64,000 bases of DNA from Acorus gramineus (lineage: Eukaryota; Streptophyta; Magnoliopsida; Acorales; Acoraceae): NCBI GenBank assembly GCA_030737835.1, contig CM060849.1:3410001-3474000 (forward strand), written 5' to 3'. Made by a program: the position numbers and the translations under genes. Below, one piece after another: positions 11,051 to 21,574 of this stretch. Numbering within the stretch: the stretch's first letter is position 1; the number at the start of each line of letters is the position of its first letter. A model generated the notes under the pieces. It saw only the letters and a program-made list of their open reading frames with translations, had not been told where the DNA came from and searched no databases.

Positions 11051-12196
11051 ATGCCTCCTCGCAGAGGACTGCGCGGACGTGGTCCCTCTCGACCTTTGGA
11101 GGTTTTCGGACCTACCAGAGGCGAGGATGCTACTGGAGAGTCCTCAGCCGTGAGGCCAGGATCGGCGCAGGAGCCTCCTGCCTGGGAGCGCGCGTTTGCG
11201 CGGATAGCAGATTTGGTGGAGACGCAGACCAGGCACTGGAGGCCCAGACCAGAGTGTTGGCAGATCAGGCAAGGGAGATTCAGGAGCTGCGGGCGGCCCG
11301 CGAGGCAGTTCCGCAGTCCCCTTGGTGGCAGATCCACCTGTGGTACCCAATGTACCCCCAGTCCCCGTGGTGGTTCCGGCGGTCAGAGTTCAGGATCCAC
11401 AGGAGAGGGAGGTGGGGCTAGAGGCTGCAGCGCGAGTGTAGCAGAGTGGCCTCGCAGCATTTCTGAAGCTCCACCCTCCCGAGTTCCAGGGCCAGACGGC
11501 GGATCCCCTTGCCCAGAGCGTTGGTTGATGGAGGTGGACACGATCTTCTCGACCATGCTTTGCACCGACCGCCAGCGAGTCTCCCTGGCCACTTTTATGC
11601 TGAAGGTAGCGCCGCCGACTAGTGGGCTACCCGATCAGTGGACATCCCCGAGGGTGTGGAGCAGCTTTCATGGGCGGGATTCTGGAGGTATTTCTTGGAG
11701 GAGTACTTCCCGTTCTCGACGCGCCAGATAGTGATGCAGGAGTTTGAGCAGCTGACGCAGGGCTCTATGTCTGTCGCTGACTACTCCACGCGCTTCATGA
11801 GGCTGTCCAGATTCGCCCCAGTTTTGGTGATGGACGAGGAGACGAGGTGCCGTCGTTTTGAGCTTGGTCTCAGCAGCGCCATTCGGGTGCATGTCACCTC
11901 CTAGGCATTCACGAGGTACTCGGACTTGGTGTCTCGGGCGAAGACAGTCGAGCGAGACCTCGGGATCCTCGTGAGGGTTGTGACCCCTTCGGCAGACCAG
12001 AGACCTCCCAGGAGCCAGGACCAGGGACAGCACAAGAAGAAGAGGCCCCGCTTTGATCGGTCAGCGGCTGCCTCTCCTCCAGCAGATGTGGTGCCAGTGC
12101 GAGGTCCAGCACCCATCGCGGCAGTGCCAGTCCAGTCCAGGCGACCAGAGACGCGGCGCTGTTACCACTGTCAGCGGATTGGGCATATCTTTATAA
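11051..12196 (+). pseudogene. gag: Chromovirus gag, copy 1, broken
   Basis: The ATG at 11051 opens MPPRRGLRGRGPSRP, the same start as copies 2 and 3. Gag would form the virus-like particle. A one-base deletion near 11232, another near 11316 and CAG-to-TAG stops near 11439 and at 11902 break the frame. The retrotransposon gag domain is still readable at 11638-11904 ([30 protein letters not shown]). The zinc knuckle begins CYHCQRIGH near 12160 but a one-base deletion loses its last cysteine. Copy 2, the better reference, keeps this knuckle. Confidence 0.9.
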
Positions 12197-14660
12197 TTGC
12201 CCCGATGCCGGCCGACCCCGGTGCTGCCTCCGCAGCAGCAGCAGTTCCAGCAGCAGCCTCAGCGCCAGCCGCAGCAGCAGCCTCAGCGTCAGCAGCAGCA
12301 GCCACAGGGTGGCCGTGTTGACCAGAGGAGGCAGCCAGCGCAGCCGGCGAGGCGTGCCCCTGCTCCTCAGCCGCAGTTTGTTCAGGGCCGAGTGGCAGCA
12401 CTTTCGGCAGAGGAGGCTCAGGCATCAGGCAGCGTGGTCCGAGGTATTGTTCAGATCTCCCAGCTCCCTGCATATGTGTTGCTTGATTCCGGAGCCACAC
12501 ACTCGTTCGTGTCTCCCGCTTTCGCGAGACGGATGGGTGTGGCGTCCGCCCCTTTGGATGCTATCTTGGAGATATCATTGCCCGTGGGAGACCGTATTCT
12601 CCTCCGTTCTGTGTACCGAGGGTGTACGGTGGTGGTTGCATGGCATGAGTTTCCAGTGGAGTTGGTGGAGCTCGCGATGACAGACTTTGATGCCATCCTG
12701 GGAATGGATTGGCTTGCAGCTAGTCACGCCAGCATCGACTGTTTTGCCAAGTCGGTGTCTTTCCACCTTCCGGGTCGGAGGTCCTTCCAGTTCGTGGGCG
12801 ATCGTGACGTAGCCCCTTTGGGGTTCGTGTCGTCCATGCAGGCGTGGAGACTCCTTCAGGGAGGATGCGAGGGCTTTCTGGCGTACATTGCTCAAGAGGA
12901 TGCACCGCTGCGGGCAGATATCAGTCAGACTCCGGTCGTGGCAGAGTATCCCGAGGTTTTCCCCGATGATCTTCCAGGATTACCGCCGGATCGCGCGATC
13001 GAGTTTGAGATCAATCTGATTCCGGGGACCGAGCCGATTTCAAGAGCTCCGTACCGGATGGCCCCTGCAGAGCTGAGGGTGCTCAAGGAGCAGTTGGAGG
13101 AGTTGCTGGAGAAGGGCTTCGCACGTCCGAGTGTTTCTCCGTGGGGAGCCCCTGTTCTGTTCGTCCAGAAGAAGGACGGTTCGCTGCGGCTTTGTATCGA
13201 TTACAGGCAGCTGAACAAGCGGACAGTAAAGAACAAGTACCCCTTGCCGAGGATCGACGATCTGTTTGACCAGCTCCAGGGAGCGCGTGTCTTTTCCAAG
13301 ATCGATCTCCGCTCGGGGTACTACCAGCTGAAGATCCGGGAGTCAGACATTCCGAAGACGGCCTTTCGTACCCGGTATGGGCACTACGAGTTCAGAGTAC
13401 TGCCATTCGGGTTGACGAATGCGCCGGCGGCCTTCATGGATCTGATGAACCGGGTGTTTCGGCCCTTCCTCGACTCCTTTGTGGTAGTATTCATCGATGA
13501 CATATTGGTGTACTCGAGGAGTCTTGAGGAGCACGCTCACCATCTTCGCACTGTCTTGGAGACTTTGGCCAGACATCAGTTGTTCGCCAAGTTCAGCAAG
13601 TGCGAGTTCTGGTTGGAGCGTATGGCCTTTCTGGGCCATGTGATATCCGGCGAGGGCATATCTGTGGACCCGGAGAAGACGCTCGCCGTGTCGAATTGGG
13701 GTCGACCGTCGAACCCCACAGAGATTCGGAGCTTCCTGGGCTTGGCGGGTTATTACAGGAGGTTTGTTGAGGGTTTCTCGAAGATAGCCGTTCCTCTTAC
13801 CCGCCTCACTCGGAAGGATGTCCGGTTCGAGTGGTCCCCGTCCTGCGAGGAGAGCTTCCAGGAGTTGAAGCGAAGGCTCACCTCAGCGCCAGTTCTTACC
13901 CTTCCGTCTGGGAGTGGTGGGTTCACAGTTTACACTGATGCATCGCAGTTGGGTGTGGGTTGCGTCCTGATGCAGCACGGTAAGGTTGTGGCTTACGCGT
14001 CGCGTCAGTTGAAGCCCCATGAGCAGAATTACCCCACCCACGACCTTGAGTTGGCAGCGATCATCTTTGCGCTGAAGATGTGGAGGCATTACCTCTATGG
14101 AGAGGAGTTCGAGCTCTTTACCGATCATAAGAGCTTGACATATTTGCAGTCCCAGCCGGAGCTCAACATGCGTCAGAGACGTTGGGTCGAGTTCCTGACG
14201 GACTATGATTGTGACATCGCTTACCATCCGGGTAAGGCGAATGTCGTGGCAGATGCTCTCAGTAGGCAGCCCTTGGCATGGCCGCCACATGGCTGTCCGT
14301 CGTTGGAGGCTTCTGGAGGAGGCCGCTTGCTGGATCAGTGTTCGAGAGACTCCTGCGGGTGGCTTTTGGCCAGGCTAGTGGTGCAGCCAGTCCTTCTCGA
14401 CGATATCCGCACGGCTCAGGCTCAGGATCCGCATTTTATAGTCCTCTCTGAAGGCGTCGCCCGGGGCGAGCGTCCGGACTACCGGATTCGCGCGGACGGG
14501 ATCCTACGATTCAGAGGCCGAGTATGCATTCCCGACGACGCAGAGCTGAAGCGGAAGATTCTGGACGAGGCCCATCGTTCGAGGTACACAGTGCATCCTG
14601 GTGGCACGAAGATGTACAGGGGCCTTCGTCGTGGCTACTGGTGGCGGGATGAAGACGGAT
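12197..14660 (+). pseudogene. pol: Chromovirus pol, copy 1: protease, reverse transcriptase, RNase H
   Basis: A long open frame (12197-14746) covers most of Pol. After a Gln/Pro-rich linker (residues 9-37) comes the aspartic protease motif DSGATHSF (residues 97-104). Reverse transcriptase follows, with Asp370 in [12 protein letters not shown] and the active-site FIDD at 432-435. RNase H has Asp581 (TDAS), Glu618 (DLELAA), Asp643 (FTDHK) and Asp686 (ADALSR), so all four acidic residues are present. Three one-base deletions between about 14276 and 14375 scramble a short linker and then restore the frame. A two-base loss near 14645 shifts it at the start of integrase. This is the best preserved RT-RNase H in the window, but it has no intact gag upstream. 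Confidence 0.93.
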
Positions 14661-15821
14661 ATTGCCCGTTTCGTTGCCCGATGCTTAGTATGCCAGCAGG
14701 TGAAGTCAGAGCATCAGCGCCCTGCGGGGAAGCTACAGTCCATTGAGATTCCTCAGTGGAAGTGGGAGCAGATCACCATGGACTTCGTCTCGGGTTTGCC
14801 GAGGTCACGTTCGGGTCGCGATGCCATCTGGGTGATCGTCGACCGGCTGACGAAGTCTGCTCATTTCCTCCCCATCCGACTCACCGATTCTCTGGACACC
14901 CTGGCGCAGTTATTTGTCTCCGAGATTGTTCGTCTCCATGGCACTCCCATCAGCATCATTTCCGATCGAGAATCGCGTTTTACTTCGAGGTTCTGGCGTA
15001 GCCTCCAGCACGCCCTTGGTACGAACCTCCACTTCAGTACAGCGTTTCATCCGCAGACGGACGGCCAGTCAGAGAGGACGATTCAGACTCTTGAGGATAT
15101 GCTGCGAGCCTGTGTTCTTGATTTTGGGGGCAGTTGGGAGAGGCACCTTCCGTTGGTGGAGTTTGCCTACAACAACAGCTACCACTCGAGTATCCGGATG
15201 GCTCCTTATGAGGCGCTCTATGGCCGCAGCTGCAGGTCCCCCTTGTGTTGGGACGAGGTCGGAGAGCGCCAGTTGGAGGGACCAGAGATCGTTCACCAGA
15301 CCTCAGAGATGGTGAAGACGATTCGCGAGCGTATCCGAGTCGCTCAGAGTCGTCAGAAGTGCTACGCCGACCGTCGTCGCCGTGAGCTCGCCTTCGAGGT
15401 TGGTGACCATGTCTTCTTGAAGGTGTCCCCGATGAAGGGCATCTTCCATTTCGGTGTGTGGGGCAAGCTGAGTCCGCGTTTCATTGGGCCATTCCTCATC
15501 CTCGAGCGAGTTGGGGAGGTGGCCTATCGCATAGCTCTGCCCCCACAGTTGGCTCAGGCCCATGACGTCTTCCATGTCTCGCAGCTGAGGCGTTATGTCC
15601 ACGATCCTGCTCACGTCATCCCGTTCGAGCCGCTCGTCTTCGAGCCGGACTTGTCTTTCGTCGAGCAGCCGATTGAGATCCTGGACCGCCGCGAGAAGAG
15701 GCTCCGCACCAAGACCGTCCAGCTGGTCAAGGTGCGATGGCAGCACCGTTCCGGTGCCGAGGCCACTTGGGAGCTCGAGGACGCCATGCGTGACGCGTAT
15801 CCGCATCTTTTCCCTTCTTAG
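14601..15821 (+). pseudogene. int: Chromovirus integrase with C-terminal chromodomain, copy 1
   Basis: The second pol segment runs open for 406 codons in a different frame from the RT part. Counting from 14601, the end of the zinc-binding domain (CLVCQQVK) is at about 28-35. The catalytic triad is Asp61 (ITMDFVSG), Asp122 (ISDRE) and Glu158 (QSERTI). The GPF/Y-like segment FIGPFLIL is at 294-301 and the chromodomain at about 353-403 (VEQPIEILDRREKRL ... WELEDAM), ending at a TAG at 15819. The chromodomain marks the element as a chromovirus, and layout and LTR length suggest the Tekay/Del clade. Integrase would insert the cDNA, with the chromodomain guiding it to marked chromatin. Confidence 0.93.
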
Positions 15822-15856
15822 ATGTTCTTGTATTTATTTTGAGGACAAAATTTCCT

Positions 15857-15869
15857 AAGGGGGGGAGAA
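15857..15869 (+). promoter_or_regulatory. Polypurine tract, copy 1
   Basis: AAGGGGGGGAGAA directly precedes the LTR start TGTTATATATG. It would prime plus-strand DNA synthesis. The same tract is at 25932-25944 and, slightly changed, at 38272-38284. Confidence 0.9.
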
Positions 15870-17980
15870 TGTTATATATGTGTCACTTTTAGCCTTCTGG
15901 TAACCATTGGAGCATTCTGGCAGTTTTTGAGTTTTTTCGTTTTTCGATCGGAACCGCTAAAATTTTGGACTGTTAGCTATCATCCTGAGTTTGAGGACTC
16001 CGATTGAAAATCTAACTGCATATTATGTGTCCTGGTGCCATTTCAAGCCACTCACGAAAATTTCATCGAATTCCGGTAACGTTTCAGAATTTCACAGTTC
16101 CGGGGCGTATCCGGGTTTTGACCGAGCGAGAAGTCATTGGGAAAGTTGACTTGGTCAAAGTGGGCCCATGACTTGGTCAACCCCTTTTGTTTTTTTGTGT
16201 GGTTGGGTTGACCCAAGTCAAAAACCACTTAAGCTCACCTAACCCTCTCTTAAACCCTAATTAAACCTAGTTAGCCTAATCTAAGTGTGAGAGTTGATTT
16301 AAGTGAGCTAAAATATCTTTTCCCCCACTATTCATCATCTTCCCCAATTAAATTTCTCTCTCCCCCTCTCTCTTTTTCCACCATTTGAGATAGCTAGAGT
16401 GCTTGAAACCAAGAACACAAAGAAGAGAAAGGATAGGTATTGACCTGATCTATCTTCCTATGGTTCTTTTTCAAGTTTCCTCATGTATGACCCCCTCTCA
16501 TACCCTCTTTTCTCCTCCGATTTCAGCCCCTTTGAAGGCTGAAAGAGATCTAGGTGGTGGTGGTCCTTGAGGAGGTGTTTCGGTGCGCGAAGAGCAACCG
16601 ATCTTCCTTTCCTTCCTTTCCTTCCTTGGGTAAGGTTTCTTTCCTTCCTTTTCTTGCTTAGATGCATGTTCGGAGGGTGTTTTTGGCTGTTGGTGGCGGT
16701 GGGTGGCGGTTGGTGGTGGTTGGTGGCCATTGGTGGCCGGTGAGAGGTGGTAGGGTGGCTCGGGCAGGATGGTAGGCTGTGTCGGGTAGGCTGGCAGCAC
16801 AGGCAGCGCAGGCAGGCAGGCTGGCAAGCAGGGCAGGCAGAGCAGCTGGCAGGTCACGCGCGCGTGCGCGCGGGCGTGCGCTCGGGTGGAGCAAGAGGGT
16901 GCGGGTGCTGCGCGCTGGGCGCCGTGTGAGGGCGTGCGCGCGGAGCGCTGCGCAGAGGCGCAGTGCGGGCCATGCGCAGGGGACCGCGTGCGGATGCTGC
17001 GCGCAGGGCACCGTGCGGGGGCATGCGCGCGGAGCGCTACACAGAGGCGCAGGCGTGCTGTGCGCGCGCGATGAGCCGAGCCGGTGGTGCGCGCGGGGTG
17101 CGCGCGGGGATGCGATGGGGCGCTGGGCGTGCGGGTGTGCGCGCGAGTCGCCGCGCTGGGGCGCAGTGAGCGCGCGGTGCACCCAGGGGGTTTCGGCAGG
17201 GTGTCCGGGCGTGCAGGCTGGGCTCGGCAGTGCGTCTGGGCGCGCAGGCCGGGGCTCAGCTGTGCGCCCGGGGCGGGTGGCCGTGCGTACGGGCCGTATG
17301 TACGTTTGCCCGAGTGTTGTGTATTTTTAGTGTATTTTTGGTGTATTTGTGTATTTTACTCATCGAGTTGATTACCCTGTCTTGCAGATCTTGACGGACG
17401 GTCGCGCGACGACCCGGTTATTGGTGAGTGGGACAACCCAACCCAGTTGGGAGGCGCTATATGCACTTGGGCGTATACCGTCCTCCCCTGGGGCACCATA
17501 GTTAATATTAACTGATTAATATGTAATCTGTGCAAGCATGATTAGTGAGTAGTATGCATGCTACCCTAGACTTTGTATGTTAGGGACTTGCACCCTTAGG
17601 ATATGTGTAAGAGCCATGCATCCTGTCACCTTGTTATCATGCTAGGAAAGCCTCGACCTATGCATGTGTCCTATTAGTTTGATTTATTAAATTAAATGCG
17701 AGCATATGTCTATTAGTATGCCTTGGGGAATATTAAGGGGGCCTTGCGAGGTCAACATTGAGACCCGGGCTAGGGTACTCCGTGTTCCTTGTTTGGTTGT
17801 CGGGATGTCCTATATCGGGACCTCAGGTTGCCCTCCCAAGGTTTCTTTTCCTCATTATTATCTTATATATTCCCCACATTTGGTTATGCGCCCTGGAGGA
17901 ATTCTGAAGAATTCATGACATTAGAGTTGTTGAGATGTGTTGTCAGCGGATCCGAGTGGATCATATGCGTATGGATAGGT
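15870..17980 (+). mobile_element. Left two thirds of an A-type LTR, interrupted by a C-type LTR
   Basis: This is almost the same as 4555-6715 and serves as the 3' LTR of internal copy 1. It stops after CGTATGGATAGG with TAGGT at 17976-17980, where a complete C-type LTR begins. The expected remainder (starting about CTGTTCTGTTCCC) is not adjacent. TAGGT is the likely left target duplication of the C-type element. Confidence 0.85.
17388..17423 (+). other. 36-nt LTR micro-exon (A-type LTR, middle copy)
   Basis: This lies between CTGTCTTGCAG and GTGAGT and reads DLDGRSRDDPVI in the shared phase. A donor-like GTAAGG at 16630 starts the preceding CpG-rich segment. The matching second exon was not retained next to this partial LTR. 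Confidence 0.42.
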
Positions 17981-20974
17981 TGTTATATATGTGTCACTTT
18001 TAGCCTTATGGTAACCATTGGAGCATTCTGGTAGTTTTTTAGTTTTTTTTCTTTTTTCGATCGGAACCGCTAAAATTTTGGACTGTTAGCTATCGTCCTG
18101 TGTTTGAGGACTCTGATTGAAAATCTAACTGCATATTATGTGTCCTGGTGCCATTCTAAGCCACTCACGAAAATTTCATCGAATTCCGGTACGTTTCAGA
18201 ATTTTGCAGTTCTGGGGCGTATCCGGGTTTTGACCGAGCGAGAAGTCATTGGGAGAGTTGACTCGGTCAAAGTGGGCCCATGACTTGGTCAACCCTTTTT
18301 GTTTTTTTGTGTGGTTGGGTTGACCCAAGTCAAATCCCACTTAAAACCCACTTAAACCTAATTAATCAAGCCTTAACCCTAGTTAACCCTAATCTAATTG
18401 TGTTGACTTATTTAAGTGAGCAAGATATTTGCCCCCCACTATTCATCATCTTCTCCATTGGTTTTTCTCTCTCCCCCTCTCTCTTTTTCTTGATTTTAAG
18501 CTACCTAGAGTGCTTGAAACTCAAAACACAAAGAATAGAAAGGTTAGATCTCATCCCGATCTATCTACCGGTGGTCTCGGATTCGAGTTCCGGTGTGTTT
18601 AGCCCATTCTCACCCCCTCTTTTCTCCTCTGTTTTCAGCCCCTTTGAAGGCTGAAAGAGAGCTTGGTGGTGGAGGTCTTTGGGGAGGCGTTTCGGTGCAC
18701 GAAGAGCTCTCGGTTCCCTTCCTTTCCTTCCCTTTCCTTGGGTAAGCCTTCTTTCCTTCTTTTCCATGTTTAGATGCATGTTAGGAGGGTGGGTTTGAGT
18801 GTGGAGGGTGGTTGGTGGCTGTGGGTGGTGGTTGGGGGCGGTTGGAGGCCATTGGTGGCCGGTGGGGGGTGGTAGGGTGGCTCAGGAAGGGTGGTTGACT
18901 GCCTCGGGCGGGTTGGCAGCACAGGCAGCAGCACAGGCAGCAGGCAGAGCAGCAGACAGGGCGCGCGCGGGTGGAGCTGGAGGGCGTGCGGGGCACGTGT
19001 GCTGGGCGCGGGTGCGCTGGGCGCTGGGCGCTGGACGCTGGGCACTGGTCGTGGGCGATGGGGCGCTGCGCGCAGGGCGCCGTGCGGGAGCGTGATCGCG
19101 GAGCGCTGCGCAGAGGCGCAGGCATGCTGAGCGCGCGCGGTGAGGCGAGGCCGGTGGTGCGAGCGGGGTGCGCGCGGGGCGTGCGGTGTGCGCGCGGGCT
19201 GCTGCGCTGGGGCGCAGTGGGGGCGCGGTGCACCCGGGTGGCTTGGCAGTGTGTCCATGCGTGCGGGCAGGGGCCCGACGGTGCGCCTGGGTGCGCAGGC
19301 TGAGGCGCGGCGGTGCATCCGGGGGCGGGTGGCCGTGCGGATGGTTGCCGGGGGTGCGGGAGTGAGTCGGGGTGCTCGAGCTAGCGTGCGTACGGGCCGT
19401 ATGTACGTTTGCCCGAGTGTTGGGTATTTATTTGTGTATTTTGTGTATTTTTGTGGTATTTGTGTAATATACTCACCAAGTTAATTACCCTGTCTTGCAG
19501 ATCTTGACGGACGGTCGCGCGACGACCCGGTTACCGGTGAGTGGGACAACCCAACCCAGTTGGGAGGCGCTATATGCACTTGGGCGTATACCGTCCTCCC
19601 CTGGGGTAGCATAGTTAATATTAACTGATTAATATGTAATCTGTGCAAGCATGATTAGTGTGTAGAATGCATGCCACCCTAGACTTTGTATGTTAGGAAC
19701 TTGCACCCTTAGGATATGTGCAAGAGCCGTGCATCCTGTCACCTTGTTATCATGCTAGGAAAGCCTCGACCTATGCATGCGACCTATTAGTTTGATTTAT
19801 TTAATTAAATGCAAGCCTATGATATTGTTAGCATGCCTTAGGGAATATAAGGGGGCCTTGCGAGGTAAACATTGAGACCCGGGCTAGGGTACTCCGTGTT
19901 CCTTGTTTGGTTGGCGGGATGTCCTATATCGGGACCTCAGGTTGCCCTCCCAAGGTTTCTTTTCCCTATTATTATTTTATATGATTCCCCGCATCCTGGT
20001 TATGCGCGGTGGAGGAATTCTGAAGAATTCAAGACATTAGAGTTGTTGAGATGTGTTGTCGACAGATCCGAGTGGATCATATGCGCATGGATAGGCTGTT
20101 CTGTTCCCTTCGTTGGATCCGGGTAGAGACTGCCCCGGCGTTAGAAAGGCTGTCCCGTGCAGGGGCTCCCATCAGTAGGCACCTCCTGATTTGGGACGGA
20201 CTGTGCTGAATGTGGGGGTGGCCAAACGGCCTACGGAGTGGGGAGAGACTATCGGTGGACCAAGGGTGACCAACAGCCTAGTCAGTCTCAATATCCCATG
20301 TCACCATATTGAGGGGTGAGGGTGAGGGTGTGGTGGGCTGGCGATGTGGCGACCCACTGGATTGTGTAAGGATGATTATCAGCCTATTAAGTCCCAACAT
20401 CCTTTGTCACCTATTGAGGGGTGAGGGTGTGGTGGTTCGGCGATGTAACGAACTCCCGGATTTGTGTTGTTTATGCCATTTTGAGGCTAGTGACTTGATT
20501 AAATGTGGTTAATATAAACTGTGATGCATGGGTTGTGCTATTCACTGAGCGTGTGGCTCACCCCTCGCATAATATTTTTCTCCAGTGATTACCGAGGCGG
20601 ACTTGAAGGAGGAGCTTCTCGAGCGACTGCACCAGTAGCGGAGTAGCGCCACGTCCCTCGAGTTTTTGAGGCCATCAGCATCCTTTTTTATTGTATGTAT
20701 ATATTTCCGTGCTTGGGCACCTAGTTTGGATTGTATTTGGATATGTTGGCTCTCACAGGACATATGATTATGTATCGAGTCTGTAATGTGTTGTTGATTT
20801 ACAGATTCAGTCTTTTTAGCTTCCGCTATCTGTGTATACATCATGTCAGCCTCTTTGTGGTCTGTGTTGTCTTTTTAGCTGTTGTTTATGGTATGTTATT
20901 GATCTCCTGTATTGACTGCTGATATCATGTATACGCTTGCCGCGTCCCGGGGACGGCCGCCCTGGGGCGTGACA
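17981..20974 (+). mobile_element. Complete C-type LTR preceding internal copy 2
   Basis: A 2994-bp LTR from TGTTATATATGTGTCACTTT to GGGGCGTGACA, directly followed by a primer-binding site and gag. It is clearly more diverged from the A-type LTRs than those are from each other. Its right third nearly matches 26004-26883. Confidence 0.92.
19501..20638 (+). CDS. Spliced small reading frame in the C-type LTR (exons 19501-19536 and 20586-20638)
   Basis: Acceptor CCTGTCTTGCAG precedes the 36-nt exon and GTGAGT follows it. The second exon follows TTTTTCTCCAG and ends in TAG at 20636. The exons read DLDGRSRDDPVT and VITEADLKEELLERLHQ, the Val codon being split G/TG across the junction. The intervening 1049-bp segment holds the GGGTGAGGGTG tracts. 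A possible upstream donor is at 18742, but no in-frame ATG is visible in the exon before it. The genomic frame just upstream of the micro-exon contains TGA, so the frame needs splicing to be used. Confidence 0.5.
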
Positions 20975-20979
20975 AAAGT

Positions 20980-20991
20980 TGGTATCAGAGC
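20980..20991 (+). promoter_or_regulatory. Primer-binding site, initiator tRNA-Met type
   Basis: TGGTATCAGAGC lies five bases after the C-type LTR. It is the standard plant Ty3/gypsy match to the 3' end of initiator tRNA-Met. Confidence 0.92.
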
Positions 20992-21094
20992 CTGGTCCTG
21001 TCAGAGCCAATTGTCTTCTTTTTCGTAGAGATGAGTCCTAGGATTTCTATATGAGTATTCTGATCCTAGTGTCTAGTTTTCTTAGGTTGCTGAT

Positions 21095-21574
21095 ATGCCT
21101 CCTCGCAGAGGACGGCGCGGACGTGGTCCCTCTCGACCTTTGGAGGTTTCCGGACCTACCAGAGGTGAGGATGCTATTGGAGAGTCCTCAGCCGTGAGGC
21201 CAGGATCAGCGCAGGAGCCTCCTGCCTGGGAGCGCGCGTTTGCGCGGATAGCTGATTTGGTGGAGACGCAGACCAGGGCATTGGAGGCCCAGACCAGAGT
21301 GTTGGCAGATCAGGCACAGGAGATTCAGGAGCTGCGGGCGGCCCGCGAGGCAGTTCCGCAGGTCCCCTTGGTGGCAGATCCACCTGTGGTACCCGACGTA
21401 CCCCCAGTCCCCTTGGTGGTTTCGGCAGTCAGAGTTCAGGATCCCCGGGAGAGGGAGGTGGGGCTAGAGGCTGCAGTGCGGGTGCAGCAGAGTGGCCTCG
21501 CAGCCTTTCTGAAACTCCACCCTCCTGAGTTCCAGGGTCAGACGGAGGATCCCCTTGCCCAGAGAGATGGTTGA
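21095..21574 (+). pseudogene. gag: Chromovirus gag N-terminal part, copy 2 (frameshifted)
   Basis: The frame opens MPPRRGRRGRGPSRP at 21095 and continues through a coiled-coil-like stretch (ETQTRALEAQTRVLADQA) into the gag domain. A one-base deletion in a C run near 21557 (CTTGCCCAGAG; copy 3 has CTTGCCCCAGAG) moves the reading frame, and the gag domain continues at 21571. Repairing that single base in thought would give one continuous gag-pol frame, the arrangement usual in this clade. Confidence 0.9.
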